A model generated the notes under the pieces. It was not told the DNA's origin, ran no database searches, and was given only the letters and a program-made list of their open reading frames with translations. A stretch of 64,000 nt of DNA, taken from NCBI GenBank assembly GCA_027490155.1, contig JAIXYP010000069.1, positions 186,001-250,000 on the forward strand. Reading direction: 5' to 3'. Source of the stretch: Cytophagaceae bacterium. Lineage in GTDB: Bacteria; Bacteroidota; Bacteroidia; Cytophagales; Flexibacteraceae. Of this stretch, positions 25,542 to 34,712 are shown in pieces; position 1 is the stretch's first letter, and the number at the start of each line of letters is the position of its first letter. A program made the position numbers and the translations under genes.

Positions 25542-26183
25542 ATGGACGTTTCGGACCGTATTTTATCTGCAGCTAGCTCACTATTTGAGCGGTTAGGCAT
25601 TCGGTCGGTGTCGATGGATGATATTTCGAGGCAACTGGGGATGTCGAAGAAGACGATCTACCAGTACTTTAAGGATAAGGATGACATCGTGACCAACTAT
25701 TGTTGTTGGCACCGCAAAACCCACACCGAAAAGCTCAAGTCCATCGCCGAGGATAGCCCTTCTGCCTTACATGAGTTATTGGCCCTTACAGAGTACATGC
25801 GCGAGTCGCTCAGCAAAATGAACCCAGGTTTGCTGCACGACCTGCATAAATACCACCCGACAGGCTACTCAGTCATCCAAGATCATAAGAGCCTCGATGT
25901 AATGCCTGGTATCATCAAGAGTATCCAGCGCGGCATCGACGAAGGCTATTATCGGTCTGATATCAATGTGCTGGTGCTAGCCAAGCTACGGCTCGAGGAG
26001 GTAGAGATGGCCTTTAACCCCTTAGTTTTTCCGCCTTCCAAATTTGTAATGGCAGAGGTGCAGCAGCAACTAATGGAGCATTTTTTTAGGGGCCTCCTCA
26101 CCCTAGAGGGTACTAAGGCCTTCGAGGCATTACGCCTGGCACAGCCCAACCAACCTCACCCACCGTCTTTTTTCCGGCGATAG
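25542..26183 (+). CDS. TetR/AcrR family transcriptional regulator
   Basis: The 213-residue protein has the N-terminal TetR helix-turn-helix: ILSAASSLFERLGIRSVSMD, then DISRQLGMSKKTIYQYFKDK (about residues 27-46), the usual recognition-helix pattern. The ligand-binding C-terminal region is not conserved enough to name a ligand. It is the first gene of a TolC-adaptor-RND locus and probably represses that locus and itself through the GGAAAC sites upstream. An earlier ATG at 25491 would add 17 residues that do not look like TetR. Confidence 0.92.
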   Translation: MDVSDRILSAASSLFERLGIRSVSMDDISRQLGMSKKTIYQYFKDKDDIVTNYCCWHRKTHTEKLKSIAEDSPSALHELLALTEYMRESLSKMNPGLLHDLHKYHPTGYSVIQDHKSLDVMPGIIKSIQRGIDEGYYRSDINVLVLAKLRLEEVEMAFNPLVFPPSKFVMAEVQQQLMEHFFRGLLTLEGTKAFEALRLAQPNQPHPPSFFRR

Positions 26184-26294
26184 GATGGTGATACCAGCTA
26201 TCCCGTTTCGATACCACTTAGCCCATTACCTGTCTCGTTTTAGACACCACACCCCAATTTGCGCCCACAATCAATCCTATTCCACGATAACCTT

Positions 26295-27728
26295 ATGACA
26301 ATCAATACTTTGCATTATTGGACCCGCCTGCTGAAACAGACCGGAGCTGGTGTGCTGACGATAGCGATGGCGCTAGGCCTGTTGGCCACTAATGCACTCG
26401 CTCAAGCTCGTCCTGATACTAAGTTGGTCGGGTCCAAATCAAGTTTTTCGCTCCGTGAGGCCATTAGCTATGCCATCGAGAACAACTTCACAACCAAGAA
26501 CGCAGCGCTCGATGTCACTGCCTCTCAGCACAAGGTCAAGGAGATTATCGCGATTGGGTTACCGCAAATCAGTGGTACGGCCAACTATGCCAACACCTAC
26601 AATGTCCAGAAATTTGTGTTGGAGAACGAGCTAGGCTCTCCGTTTTATACCCCAATGTTAGGTAATGGCGATGTTGTGGCTTTTGGCCTGCAGCTACCGC
26701 ATACCCTCAGCGCACAGCTGCAGTGGCAACAATTGTTGTTTGACGGCAGCTACCTGATCGGGATCAAAGCAAGCCAGACTTACATCGAACTAGCCCAAAA
26801 GAACCTAGAGGCGAGCAAAATCACGATCGCCGAAAACGTAACCAAGGCCTATTATGGTGTCTTGGTTAATCGCGAGCGGCTAGGTTTGTTTGACCTTAAC
26901 ATCATCCGGCTTGATAGCACCATGCGTGAGATCAGGGCACTATACAATACTGGTTTTGCCGAAAAACTGGATGTTGACCGCCTAGAGGTGACACGCAACA
27001 ATCTACTGTCCGAGCGGGACAAGACCCGTCGTTTGGTGGAGCTTAGCGAGCAATTACTCAAGTTCCAGATGAGCTATCCACAGCGCGATGCCATGACCCT
27101 GACGGACAAAATCACTGAAAATGGCCTTAAGCTAGAGGTCATCAATCCGGAGATGATTGACTATACCAAAAGGATCGAATACTCGACCCTACAGACCCAA
27201 AAACGCTTGGCAGAGCTTGATTTACAGAACGTGAATGCGGGCTATTTGCCACGTTTGGTTGGTCAGTTTTCGCTTGGTAGCAACACTGCAGCCTCTGACA
27301 TTACAAATCTGCCTAAGTCAAAGCGCTGGTTCTATTATGATCAGTTAGCAGTCAGCTTGCAGGTGCCAATTTTTGATGGGTTCAGCCGCTATCACCAAGC
27401 ACAGCAAAAGAAGATTAACATCAGGAAGGCCGAAAATGGGTTCGAGACCATCAAACAAGGCATCGACCTACAAGTGGTATCTGCCAATACCAGCCTCAAG
27501 AATGCCCAAGAGACCATGTTGATCCAGAAACGCAATATGGATCTGGCCACTGAGGTTGTGCGGGTATCCAAAGTCAAATACACTCAAGGGGTTGGTAGCA
27601 ACCTAGAGGTCACGACGGCTGAGTCTCAGCTCAAAGAGGCCCAGATTAACTATTTCAATGCTGTCTATGATTTGCTGATTGCCAAAGTAGATCAGCAGAA
27701 GGCAGCAGGGACACTCTACATGGAGTAA
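26295..27728 (+). CDS. TolC family outer membrane efflux protein
   Basis: From the ATG at 26295 the product has 477 residues with a signal peptide (a hydrophobic stretch GVLTIAMALGLLATNALAQA). It has the paired long coiled-coil helices of the outer-membrane efflux protein fold (LREAISYAIENNFTTKNAAL; later LKNAQETMLIQKRNMDLATE and TAESQLKEAQINYFNAVYDL). It forms the trimeric outer membrane exit duct for the pump encoded downstream. A TTG start at 26259 would put 12 extra residues before the signal peptide. The gene lies 111 bp after the TetR gene with no terminator between. Confidence 0.93.
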   Translation: MTINTLHYWTRLLKQTGAGVLTIAMALGLLATNALAQARPDTKLVGSKSSFSLREAISYAIENNFTTKNAALDVTASQHKVKEIIAIGLPQISGTANYANTYNVQKFVLENELGSPFYTPMLGNGDVVAFGLQLPHTLSAQLQWQQLLFDGSYLIGIKASQTYIELAQKNLEASKITIAENVTKAYYGVLVNRERLGLFDLNIIRLDSTMREIRALYNTGFAEKLDVDRLEVTRNNLLSERDKTRRLVELSEQLLKFQMSYPQRDAMTLTDKITENGLKLEVINPEMIDYTKRIEYSTLQTQKRLAELDLQNVNAGYLPRLVGQFSLGSNTAASDITNLPKSKRWFYYDQLAVSLQVPIFDGFSRYHQAQQKKINIRKAENGFETIKQGIDLQVVSANTSLKNAQETMLIQKRNMDLATEVVRVSKVKYTQGVGSNLEVTTAESQLKEAQINYFNAVYDLLIAKVDQQKAAGTLYME

Positions 27729-28017
27729 TTTTCTCGTCCTGACTTGCCTATTGGCCAAGGCCTAATGGCAGTCTGTGACCGCTTTTGCAACATAATTAAA
27801 CCACGATCACCCGAACTAGTACCAATTACCCCAAAGTATCAATACCATTTGCAGTGATTGAGGACTATGCCCAGGCAGCCGGTTTGTAAGAAAAATTTTC
27901 TTCTGCCTTCGCTAATGTGCCTACGCTTCTAGATCTGCTACAATTCGCTCTTATCATCAATCTGGTGCGCTGTTTCATAATAGTCCACCTGCCTGACTCA
28001 GACAAGCAACTCGTTAT

Positions 28018-29214
28018 ATGAAAACTTCTCATTCTATATCCACCCTCAACACCTCACGATCACACATCCTGATGTTGTTGTTGGCCTTCCTCCTGACTAC
28101 TGGGCTAAGCTCCTGTGTTAAACAACCAGCACTAGAGACCAAAAAGGCCGAATTGGCCGAGGCCAAACAAAAACTCATCGAGCTGACTGACAAAGTCAAG
28201 AAACTAGAGAGCGAAATCGCGACGCTAGACCCAGCCAAAGCCAATGAGATGAAAAACCTTGTTGTTGCGACAACAAACGTAACACCCACAACCCTAGATC
28301 ACTTTGTGGAGCTCCAAGGAAGTGTTGATGCTGAGAACAACGTTCAGGTCAATGCCAAAATGGGTGGTGTGGTCACCAAGGTATATGCACGTGAAGGCCA
28401 AGCGGTGCGGGCTGGCCAAGTACTGGCCGAAACCGACGCTAGCACCATGGTCGCTGGCCTAGCCGAGGCTCAGACCCAGCTTGACCTCGCAACAACGGTG
28501 TATGAAAAACAAGCCAAACTCTGGGAACAGAAAATTGGCTCTGAGATCCAGTACATCAATGCCAAGTCAAACAAAGAGGCCGTCGAAAATCGGATTAGTA
28601 CACTCAAGTCCCAAATCGCACTGACCAAAATCACGAGCCCTATCAGTGGCGTCATTGATGCGGTTAATGTCAAAGAAGGCGAAATGGCCGCCCCAGGATA
28701 TGGTGTCTTCCGTGTCGTGAATTCTAGCCAGCTGAAGGCCACCGCCAAAGTTGCTGATAGCTATATCGACCTAGTGGACGAAGGTAAAAAAGTTGATGTC
28801 TATCTGCCAGATATCAACCAACGGATTAGTGGTGTGATTTCGTTCGTGAGCCGCTCGGTGGACCCCATCAGCCGCACTTTTACGATCGAGGTCAAACTGC
28901 CTGCCAACAATGCTAAAGTCCGCCCGAACATGATTGCTGTGCTGAGCATCAACGACATATCGCTTAAGGATGTCATCGTCATCGACGAAAACCTGATCCA
29001 GAATACCGAACGTGGCAAAATGTTATTCACCAAAGGCACCAAGGCCAACAAGACCATTGCTGTCCAGCACATTGTCGAAACTGGGTTATCCTATGGTGGC
29101 AAGGTCCAGATAAAATCTGGCCTTGCAACAGGCGATGAGCTGGTTACGGCTGGTGGCGAAGACCTAGTTGATGGTCAGCCAATCACCGTCGAAAATGAGG
29201 CTTCAAGCAAATAG
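28018..29214 (+). CDS. RND efflux periplasmic adaptor subunit (lipoprotein)
   Basis: The 398-residue protein has a lipoprotein signal with lipobox LSSC (Cys33), an N-terminal coiled coil (about 40-70), a split biotinyl-lipoyl barrel-sandwich domain (GGVVTKVYAREGQAVRAGQV and TSPISGVIDAVNVKEGEMA) and the beta-barrel and membrane-proximal domains. It is a HlyD/AcrA-type membrane fusion protein that joins the inner membrane pump to TolC. The gap of 289 bp after the tolC-like gene contains a perfect AT-rich inverted repeat (27888-27902) but no clear terminator. Confidence 0.94.
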   Translation: MKTSHSISTLNTSRSHILMLLLAFLLTTGLSSCVKQPALETKKAELAEAKQKLIELTDKVKKLESEIATLDPAKANEMKNLVVATTNVTPTTLDHFVELQGSVDAENNVQVNAKMGGVVTKVYAREGQAVRAGQVLAETDASTMVAGLAEAQTQLDLATTVYEKQAKLWEQKIGSEIQYINAKSNKEAVENRISTLKSQIALTKITSPISGVIDAVNVKEGEMAAPGYGVFRVVNSSQLKATAKVADSYIDLVDEGKKVDVYLPDINQRISGVISFVSRSVDPISRTFTIEVKLPANNAKVRPNMIAVLSINDISLKDVIVIDENLIQNTERGKMLFTKGTKANKTIAVQHIVETGLSYGGKVQIKSGLATGDELVTAGGEDLVDGQPITVENEASSK

Positions 29215-29348
29215 TCTGGCCCTTGGTTGACTTGTCACCAGCTCGCGCTGCGGGCCTGGTTTGCCATGTTTCCATAGGTCTAAACACCCCTAACATCTCC
29301 TATCAAATTGCTTAACAGCGGATGGTCTGACGCCATACCCTGAGCTAT

Positions 29349-32300
29349 ATGGATATCAAAGAATTCAAACCCACGTCATGGAGTCTTGACAACAAGACCA
29401 CCATCTATTTTTTCACGGCGATCATCTGCTTGGCTGGTTTGTTCATCTACGGACAGCTACCTAAAGAGCAGTTTCCTGATATTGTCGTGCCGACCATTGT
29501 GGTCAGTACCATCTACCCCGGCAATAGCCCTGCAGATGTCGAGAACCTAGTGACCAAACAGATCGAGAAACAACTTAAATCCACCCAAGGGGTCAAGAAG
29601 GTAACAAGTAACTCGGTATCTGACTTTAGCCTTGTGATGGTCGAGTTCAAGACCAATGTTGCGGTACCGATTGCCAAACAACGCGTACAGGATGCTGTTG
29701 ACAAGGCTCGTGCTGAGCTGCCGACCGACCTAGATAATGACCCTGCAGTGCAGGAGGTTGACTTTAGCGAGTTCCCTATCATGCAGGTGAACATTGCAGG
29801 GGATTTCCCGCTGGACAAACTAAAGCGCTATGCCGAAACGATGCAGGATGAGATCGAGGCCTTGCCCGAAATCACCCGTGCTGATATGATTGGTGCGCTT
29901 GAGCGTGAAATCCAGATTGATGTTGACCTATACCGTATGCAGGCTGCTGGCCTGAGCTTTAATGATATTGCTGCCTCGCTCCAACGCGAAAACGTCAATA
30001 TCTCTGGTGGTGAGCTTCGTGTTGGCGACCTACGCCGTACCCTGCGTGTTACTGGCGAGTTCCGGAAGATGTCGGACCTAGAGAATGTCATCTTGCGTGG
30101 CTCGAGGGGGCAGACGAAGTTCCTGAAAGAAATCTCGACCGTTGTGGACGGCTTTGCCGAAAAACAAGATTACGCTAGGCTAGATGGCAAGGCGGTTATC
30201 ACGCTCAACGTCATCAAGCGCAGTGGCGAGAACCTGATCGATGCCTCGGAGAAAATCGAGAGTTTGGTTGCAAAACTAAAGGCCGAAAAGTTCCCTTCGG
30301 GTGTCAAAATCACCGTTACTGGCGACCAGGCTGACTTCACAAAGAACCAGCTGAATGAGCTTATCAACTCGGTAATCATCGGGTTCGTGTTTGTGGTTCT
30401 GGTCCTGATGTTCTTCATGGGGGTTACCAATGCCTTTTTCGTGGGTCTATCTGTTCCGCTGTCAGTATTGGTTGCCTTCTTGGTGATGCCACTGCTGGGC
30501 TACTCCCTCAACATGATCGTGATGTTCAGCTTCTTGCTGGCACTAGGCATTGTGGTGGATGATGCGATTGTCGTGATCGAGAATACGCACCGATTGTTCC
30601 ATGACCACCCCGAATGGGGGATCTTGAAGGCGGCAAAGATGGCGGCCGGTGAGGTCTTTGTTCCGGTACTAAGTGGTACACTGACGACGATTGCTCCGTT
30701 CTTCCCCTTGCTATTTTGGCCTGGCCTGATTGGCGAGTTCATGAAGTACCTGCCTGTCACACTGATCATCACGCTTTTTGCCTCGCTTTTTGTTGCCTTT
30801 GTGATTAACCCAGTCTTTGCGGTCAGCTTTATGCAGACCAAGGATGATGATGGTAAACGCACCCCGTTCAAAAAGGTGGTCCGGAACCTGTCTGTAATGG
30901 GTGTGATCACTATCCTAGCTTATCTGCTTGGGCCGGGTTGGGGCAATTTTATGGTCTTGGCCATTGTCCTGTATCTCGTAAATGAGTACGCGTTCCGTGC
31001 CATGATCTACTACTTCCAGCACACAACCTTGCCAGCATTTATGCGGGGGTATCGTAGTTTGCTCTCCTGGATCATACAAGGTTATCGCCCTGTGTTCTTC
31101 TTGGTAGGTACTGTTGCATTGCTGATTGGCACTTTTGTCCTGACGGCCATCGTGCAGCCTAAGTCTAACTTCTTCCCCGAGAACGAGCCAAACTTTATTT
31201 ATGTCTATGTCCAGCTACCGATCGGTACAGATGCCTCGGTAACGGACTCTGTAACCAGGATTGCCGAACGTAGGGTGTTGCGTGTCCTTGGGCCGAACAA
31301 CCCCATCGTAAAGTCAGTCATCAGCAATGTGGGTATCGGTGCGGGCGAGGCTAACAACCCAGACCGCACAACGACACCTCATAAAGGCAAAGTGTCAGTT
31401 TCGTTTGTTGAGTTTAACCACCGTAATGGGGTTTCGACGGAGGCTTACTTATCCAAAGTGCGGGCCTCTGTTGGCCAAATCCCGGGTGTCCAGATCGCGG
31501 TGGACAAGGAGCAAGGCGGGCCACCAACCGAAAAACCTGTCAACATCGAGATTGCTGGCGAAGACTTTGTAGTCCTCCAGAAACTTGAAAAGGACTTGCG
31601 AGAAGCTATTGCCAAGGCTGGTGTACAAGGCATTGAGGATCTGAAATCAGATCTTAAGCTCAACAAACCAGAAATCTTGGTCGAGATCGATAAGGAGAAA
31701 GCAACGCGCGAAGGTATCAGTACTGCCCAGATTGCCCTTGAGATCAGGACTGCGTTATACGGTAAGGAGGCTAGCAAGTTCCGTGCGGATGACGATGAGT
31801 ACAAAATCATGGTGCGGGTTGCACCAAACCAACGTAAACGCATTGAAGATCTTCTGAATGTTCAGATCGGATTTTTGGATATGGCTTTCGGGACGTTCCG
31901 CCAAGTGCCGCTAAGCTCATTGGTCAAAGTCAAATACACCACCAGCTATAGCAGCATCAACCGCAAAAACCAGATCCGGACCAATACTGTTAGCAGTAAC
32001 GTCTTGACTGGCTTCAATGCCAACGATGTGGTGGCTGATGTCAAAGGTGTAGTTGCTGATATGAGCATCCCAACAGGTTACACCGTAAGGCTCACGGGCC
32101 AACAAGAGCAACAAGAAGAGACTGGTAGTTTCTTGGTTGGTGCCTTGCTGAGTGCCATTGGCCTGATCTTGTTGATCTTGGTTGCGCAATTCAACTCAAT
32201 GAGCAAACCACTCATTATCCTAGGCACCGTGGTGCTATCGCTGATAGGTGTGTTGCTGGGCTTTATGATCTTCAATATGACCTTTAGCGTCGTGATGACT

Positions 32301-32762
32301 GGTGTCGGCATTATTGCCTTGGCTGGTATTGTTGTAAAGAACGGTATCCTCCTGATCGAGTTCACGGACGAGCTCAGAAGCCGTGGCGTGCCAACCCGTA
32401 CCGCCATCATTGAGGCTGGTGCCATCAGGTTGACCCCTGTGTTGCTGACAGCTAGTGCAGCAGTTTTAGGTCTGATCCCGCTCGCGATGGGTGTCAACAT
32501 CAACTTTGCGACATTGTTCACTGAGCTGGACCCACAGTTTTTCTTAGGTGGTGATAGTGCTTTGTTCTGGGGACCACTTGCTTGGGCCATTATCTACGGT
32601 ATCACTTTCGCCACATTCCTGACCCTAATCATCGTACCAAGCCAGTACTGGATCGTAGAGCGTATCAAACAGCGCCTGCGTAAGGATGGCCCACATGATA
32701 CGACGCTTTCTGCTGCTGAGTCAGACGCCAAAGCCACCGATCTACATAACCTAGGTATGTAA
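29349..32762 (+). CDS. RND family efflux pump permease (AcrB/MexB-like)
   Basis: The 1137-residue protein has the HAE1-type RND layout: a first transmembrane helix near residues 20-34, a large periplasmic porter loop, a block of membrane helices around 340-570, a second large periplasmic loop and a final helix block around 925-1115. Conserved elements are PGNSPADVENLVTKQIE, LGIVVDDAIVVIENTHR (the proton-relay Asp pair of helix 4), GTLTTIAPFFPLLFWPG and GIVVKNGILLIEF. It exports drugs or other small molecules using the proton gradient with the adaptor and TolC genes just upstream. The substrate is unknown. Confidence 0.95.
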   Translation: MDIKEFKPTSWSLDNKTTIYFFTAIICLAGLFIYGQLPKEQFPDIVVPTIVVSTIYPGNSPADVENLVTKQIEKQLKSTQGVKKVTSNSVSDFSLVMVEFKTNVAVPIAKQRVQDAVDKARAELPTDLDNDPAVQEVDFSEFPIMQVNIAGDFPLDKLKRYAETMQDEIEALPEITRADMIGALEREIQIDVDLYRMQAAGLSFNDIAASLQRENVNISGGELRVGDLRRTLRVTGEFRKMSDLENVILRGSRGQTKFLKEISTVVDGFAEKQDYARLDGKAVITLNVIKRSGENLIDASEKIESLVAKLKAEKFPSGVKITVTGDQADFTKNQLNELINSVIIGFVFVVLVLMFFMGVTNAFFVGLSVPLSVLVAFLVMPLLGYSLNMIVMFSFLLALGIVVDDAIVVIENTHRLFHDHPEWGILKAAKMAAGEVFVPVLSGTLTTIAPFFPLLFWPGLIGEFMKYLPVTLIITLFASLFVAFVINPVFAVSFMQTKDDDGKRTPFKKVVRNLSVMGVITILAYLLGPGWGNFMVLAIVLYLVNEYAFRAMIYYFQHTTLPAFMRGYRSLLSWIIQGYRPVFFLVGTVALLIGTFVLTAIVQPKSNFFPENEPNFIYVYVQLPIGTDASVTDSVTRIAERRVLRVLGPNNPIVKSVISNVGIGAGEANNPDRTTTPHKGKVSVSFVEFNHRNGVSTEAYLSKVRASVGQIPGVQIAVDKEQGGPPTEKPVNIEIAGEDFVVLQKLEKDLREAIAKAGVQGIEDLKSDLKLNKPEILVEIDKEKATREGISTAQIALEIRTALYGKEASKFRADDDEYKIMVRVAPNQRKRIEDLLNVQIGFLDMAFGTFRQVPLSSLVKVKYTTSYSSINRKNQIRTNTVSSNVLTGFNANDVVADVKGVVADMSIPTGYTVRLTGQQEQQEETGSFLVGALLSAIGLILLILVAQFNSMSKPLIILGTVVLSLIGVLLGFMIFNMTFSVVMTGVGIIALAGIVVKNGILLIEFTDELRSRGVPTRTAIIEAGAIRLTPVLLTASAAVLGLIPLAMGVNINFATLFTELDPQFFLGGDSALFWGPLAWAIIYGITFATFLTLIIVPSQYWIVERIKQRLRKDGPHDTTLSAAESDAKATDLHNLGM

Positions 32763-32859
32763 TCATGCCCAGCCGAGGGCAATCCCCCAAATGGGCCTTG
32801 TCCTGTGGTTGTTAAGACAAAATAGTGTTCCTAACTATTCTTCCTTTTTAATCTTGCAC

Positions 32860-32896
32860 TCAATCCTGACCACTGATTTGGTCAGGATTGTTTATT
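32860..32896 (+). terminator. Intrinsic terminator of the efflux operon
   Basis: CAATCCTGACCA (32861-32872) pairs with TGGTCAGGATTG (32879-32890), followed by TTTATTTT. The stem core AATCCTGACC/GGTCAGGATT is the same as in the terminator after rpsN at 56201. Confidence 0.88.
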
Positions 32897-33021
32897 TTAG
32901 GGCTAGGACGTCCATAATTGGGGCTCGGCTGGCCTTATGTGCGGATTAAATGTGCGGTTCCGAATTGTTGTCGTGTGGTTAAGGATGTTAAGGGATTTGG
33001 AAACAAGGCACTGTATTTGCC

Positions 33022-33029
33022 TATATTTG
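33022..33029 (+). promoter_or_regulatory. Candidate -7 element of the lipoprotein gene
   Basis: TATATTTG matches TAnnTTTG exactly. A TTTG is found at 32996-32999, but the spacing of 22 bp is longer than the usual 19, so the assignment is tentative. The implied leader is about 55-60 nt. Confidence 0.4.
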
Positions 33030-33092
33030 CATAAGGTCTAGGGCATCACCAAAGTGGTTCTGTCCGTACACCCACAAAATCTTTAAACGAAT

Positions 33093-34037
33093 ATGAAAAA
33101 CACGCTTCGATTATTTACCGTAGCAGCCAGTGTGGCAGCTATGGCCTTTGTGAGCTCATGTGGCAAAAAAGACGATGCTACACCTAGCACCAACGCTACA
33201 GTCACTGTGGCTAGTGTTAATGGCAATGCAACTGTAAACGGCAAGACCGTTTCGGTTGAGTATGCCGATGGTGATACACTACGTGTCCGTTTCACTAAAG
33301 GTGGATCTAACCTGCTCCGCTCGGTTAAGGGATTTTCATCGACCACAGTTGGTGCCGAGTCTCCGACACAAGTGGGTGATACTACCTTTACCATCTTGAC
33401 CTCTGGTATTACTTCTGGCAGCACCTGGAAATTGAAAGTCCGTAGTACCTCAGGTGGTGCTGATAGCGCTATCGTGACCCTCAACAGGACCTTGAGCCGT
33501 TACGAAGCTACCATCCTAACCGCTCCGTTGATTGACAACACCAGCAAAACCTTTATCACGCTTACTACTGGTGCTACCTGGACTATTCTGCAGGCTACAA
33601 ACAGCCCAGCTGCTGTTGATCTTGGTTTTGCCGTAGGCAATACCGTTGGTGGTATTTTAATGTCACCAGACAACTGGTTCACCGGTACAACAGAGCCATA
33701 CGCGGCTGAAGTTGGTGCTTGGTCTAACCGTAAATCAACTCAAATCTGGCTTTCAAGCGGTGCCAAGATTTCTGATTACCTAACGGCATCTGATTTGGCT
33801 TCTGCCTTTAATGCTGGCACTGCTGGTGCTTCTACTAATACCTCTTACGTGCTTTCAGGCGCTGCTAATGCTGGTATCAGCAGCCGTGTCAACTCACGTG
33901 TTGGTAACTTGACCCAAGGTTCTACTTTGGTCTTCAAAACTGCTGAAGGCAAACATGGTATCATGGTGATCAACTCAGTAGTGACTGGAACAGGTCGTAC
34001 TGGTCAGGTCAACATCACCTACAAAGTGCAGCAATAA
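33093..34037 (+). CDS. Lipoprotein of unknown function
   Basis: The 314-residue protein has a lipoprotein signal (MKNTLRLFTVAASVAAMAFV, lipobox VSSC, Cys23) followed by GKKDDATPSTN, a typical flexible linker. The rest is rich in Thr, Ser, Gly and Val and probably all-beta; a first Ig-like segment covers about residues 35-140 (TVTVASVNGNATVNGKTVSV; GSTWKLKVRSTSGGADSAIV). The second part has a repeated GAxxSxxxNSR pattern and a C-terminal beta segment (GKHGIMVINSVVTG, GQVNITYKVQQ). No enzyme motif is visible. It is monocistronic with its own terminator. Confidence 0.75.
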   Translation: MKNTLRLFTVAASVAAMAFVSSCGKKDDATPSTNATVTVASVNGNATVNGKTVSVEYADGDTLRVRFTKGGSNLLRSVKGFSSTTVGAESPTQVGDTTFTILTSGITSGSTWKLKVRSTSGGADSAIVTLNRTLSRYEATILTAPLIDNTSKTFITLTTGATWTILQATNSPAAVDLGFAVGNTVGGILMSPDNWFTGTTEPYAAEVGAWSNRKSTQIWLSSGAKISDYLTASDLASAFNAGTAGASTNTSYVLSGAANAGISSRVNSRVGNLTQGSTLVFKTAEGKHGIMVINSVVTGTGRTGQVNITYKVQQ

Positions 34038-34402
34038 TTTGGCCCCAGCTAGCCAACGCTAGTTGACACCCAGATTTACTTAAAAATCCTGAAACGCCCC
34101 TGCAGCAATGTGGGGGTGTTTTTTTTGTGTATGTGTTTAACGCACAACATTTGAGTTAGACTAGCATTGAAATTCTCTAAATTAATAATGTATACTATAG
34201 TAAACGTTATTTTGTCTCCTATCGTATAATATAAGGCCGACTTTATAGCTAGATCCATCGCAAGTAGTACTAATAACTGCGCTATTGCGATACATTAATC
34301 CTAAATTTGTAGCTCATTAGAGAAGTTATGACTGTTGGACTACCAGAGATTATGTTGCCGCAAAATGTGGCCTAGCTGCATCAGCTAGGGGATAACCTCC
34401 GC
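34038..34402. other. Low-GC intergenic region with a terminator and a detached 15-codon leader
   Basis: This 365-bp stretch holds the terminator at 34092-34126, then AT-rich DNA to about 34320. At 34328-34375 a short in-frame reading frame (MTVGLPEIMLPQNVA then TAG) immediately precedes and is in phase with the HTH gene that starts at 34403. Confidence 0.5.
34092..34126 (+). terminator. Intrinsic terminator of the lipoprotein gene
   Basis: AAACGCCCC (34092-34100) pairs with GGGGTGTTT (34113-34121) with one G-T pair, followed by further T residues to 34126. Confidence 0.85.
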
Positions 34403-34648
34403 ATGGCCCGTTTGCGTCGTCGCCAGTCGGCCACACTAGTTGCTGAGCGAGCGGGTATCTCTAGGATGACGCTATACAAGGTCGAGCGGGGTGAACCGAT
34501 GGTGGCTATTGCGGCCTATCTGCAAGTGCTGTTTGTTTTAGGTCTGGCTCAGGACTTTGCACAATTAGCAAAGGATGACGTTTTGGGCCGCAAACTTCAG
34601 GACCTAGGAATGGTCACGAAGAAACGTGCCCCTAAACTGCCTAAGTGA
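34403..34648 (+). CDS. HipB-like XRE helix-turn-helix protein, probably 5'-interrupted
   Basis: The 81-residue product (ATG at 34403) holds an XRE-type helix-turn-helix: LVAERAGISRMTLYKVERGE, then YLQVLFVLGLAQDF, and the tail DDVLGRKLQDLGMVTKKRAPK, which is typical of HipB-like antitoxin regulators that accompany HipA kinases. Upstream in the same frame, 34376-34402 encodes LHQLGDNLR, which completes the expected first helix, but a TAG at 34373-34375 separates it from a further in-frame ATG at 34328. No hipA gene follows; the next gene is convergent and unrelated. It may be a decayed antitoxin or may use an unusual start. Confidence 0.6.
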   Translation: MARLRRRQSATLVAERAGISRMTLYKVERGEPMVAIAAYLQVLFVLGLAQDFAQLAKDDVLGRKLQDLGMVTKKRAPKLPK

Positions 34649-34712
34649 TGGAGGAGGTGTGGGTATTGCCACCCCATTTGTGTCATTCAATTAGTCATAA
34701 GATTAAATTCTA

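Larger units (their letters stand above)
32763..33092. other. Intergenic region after the efflux pump gene
   Basis: This 330-bp stretch holds the intrinsic terminator at 32860-32896 and the candidate promoter of the following lipoprotein gene around 33022. No gene is supported. Confidence 0.5.
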
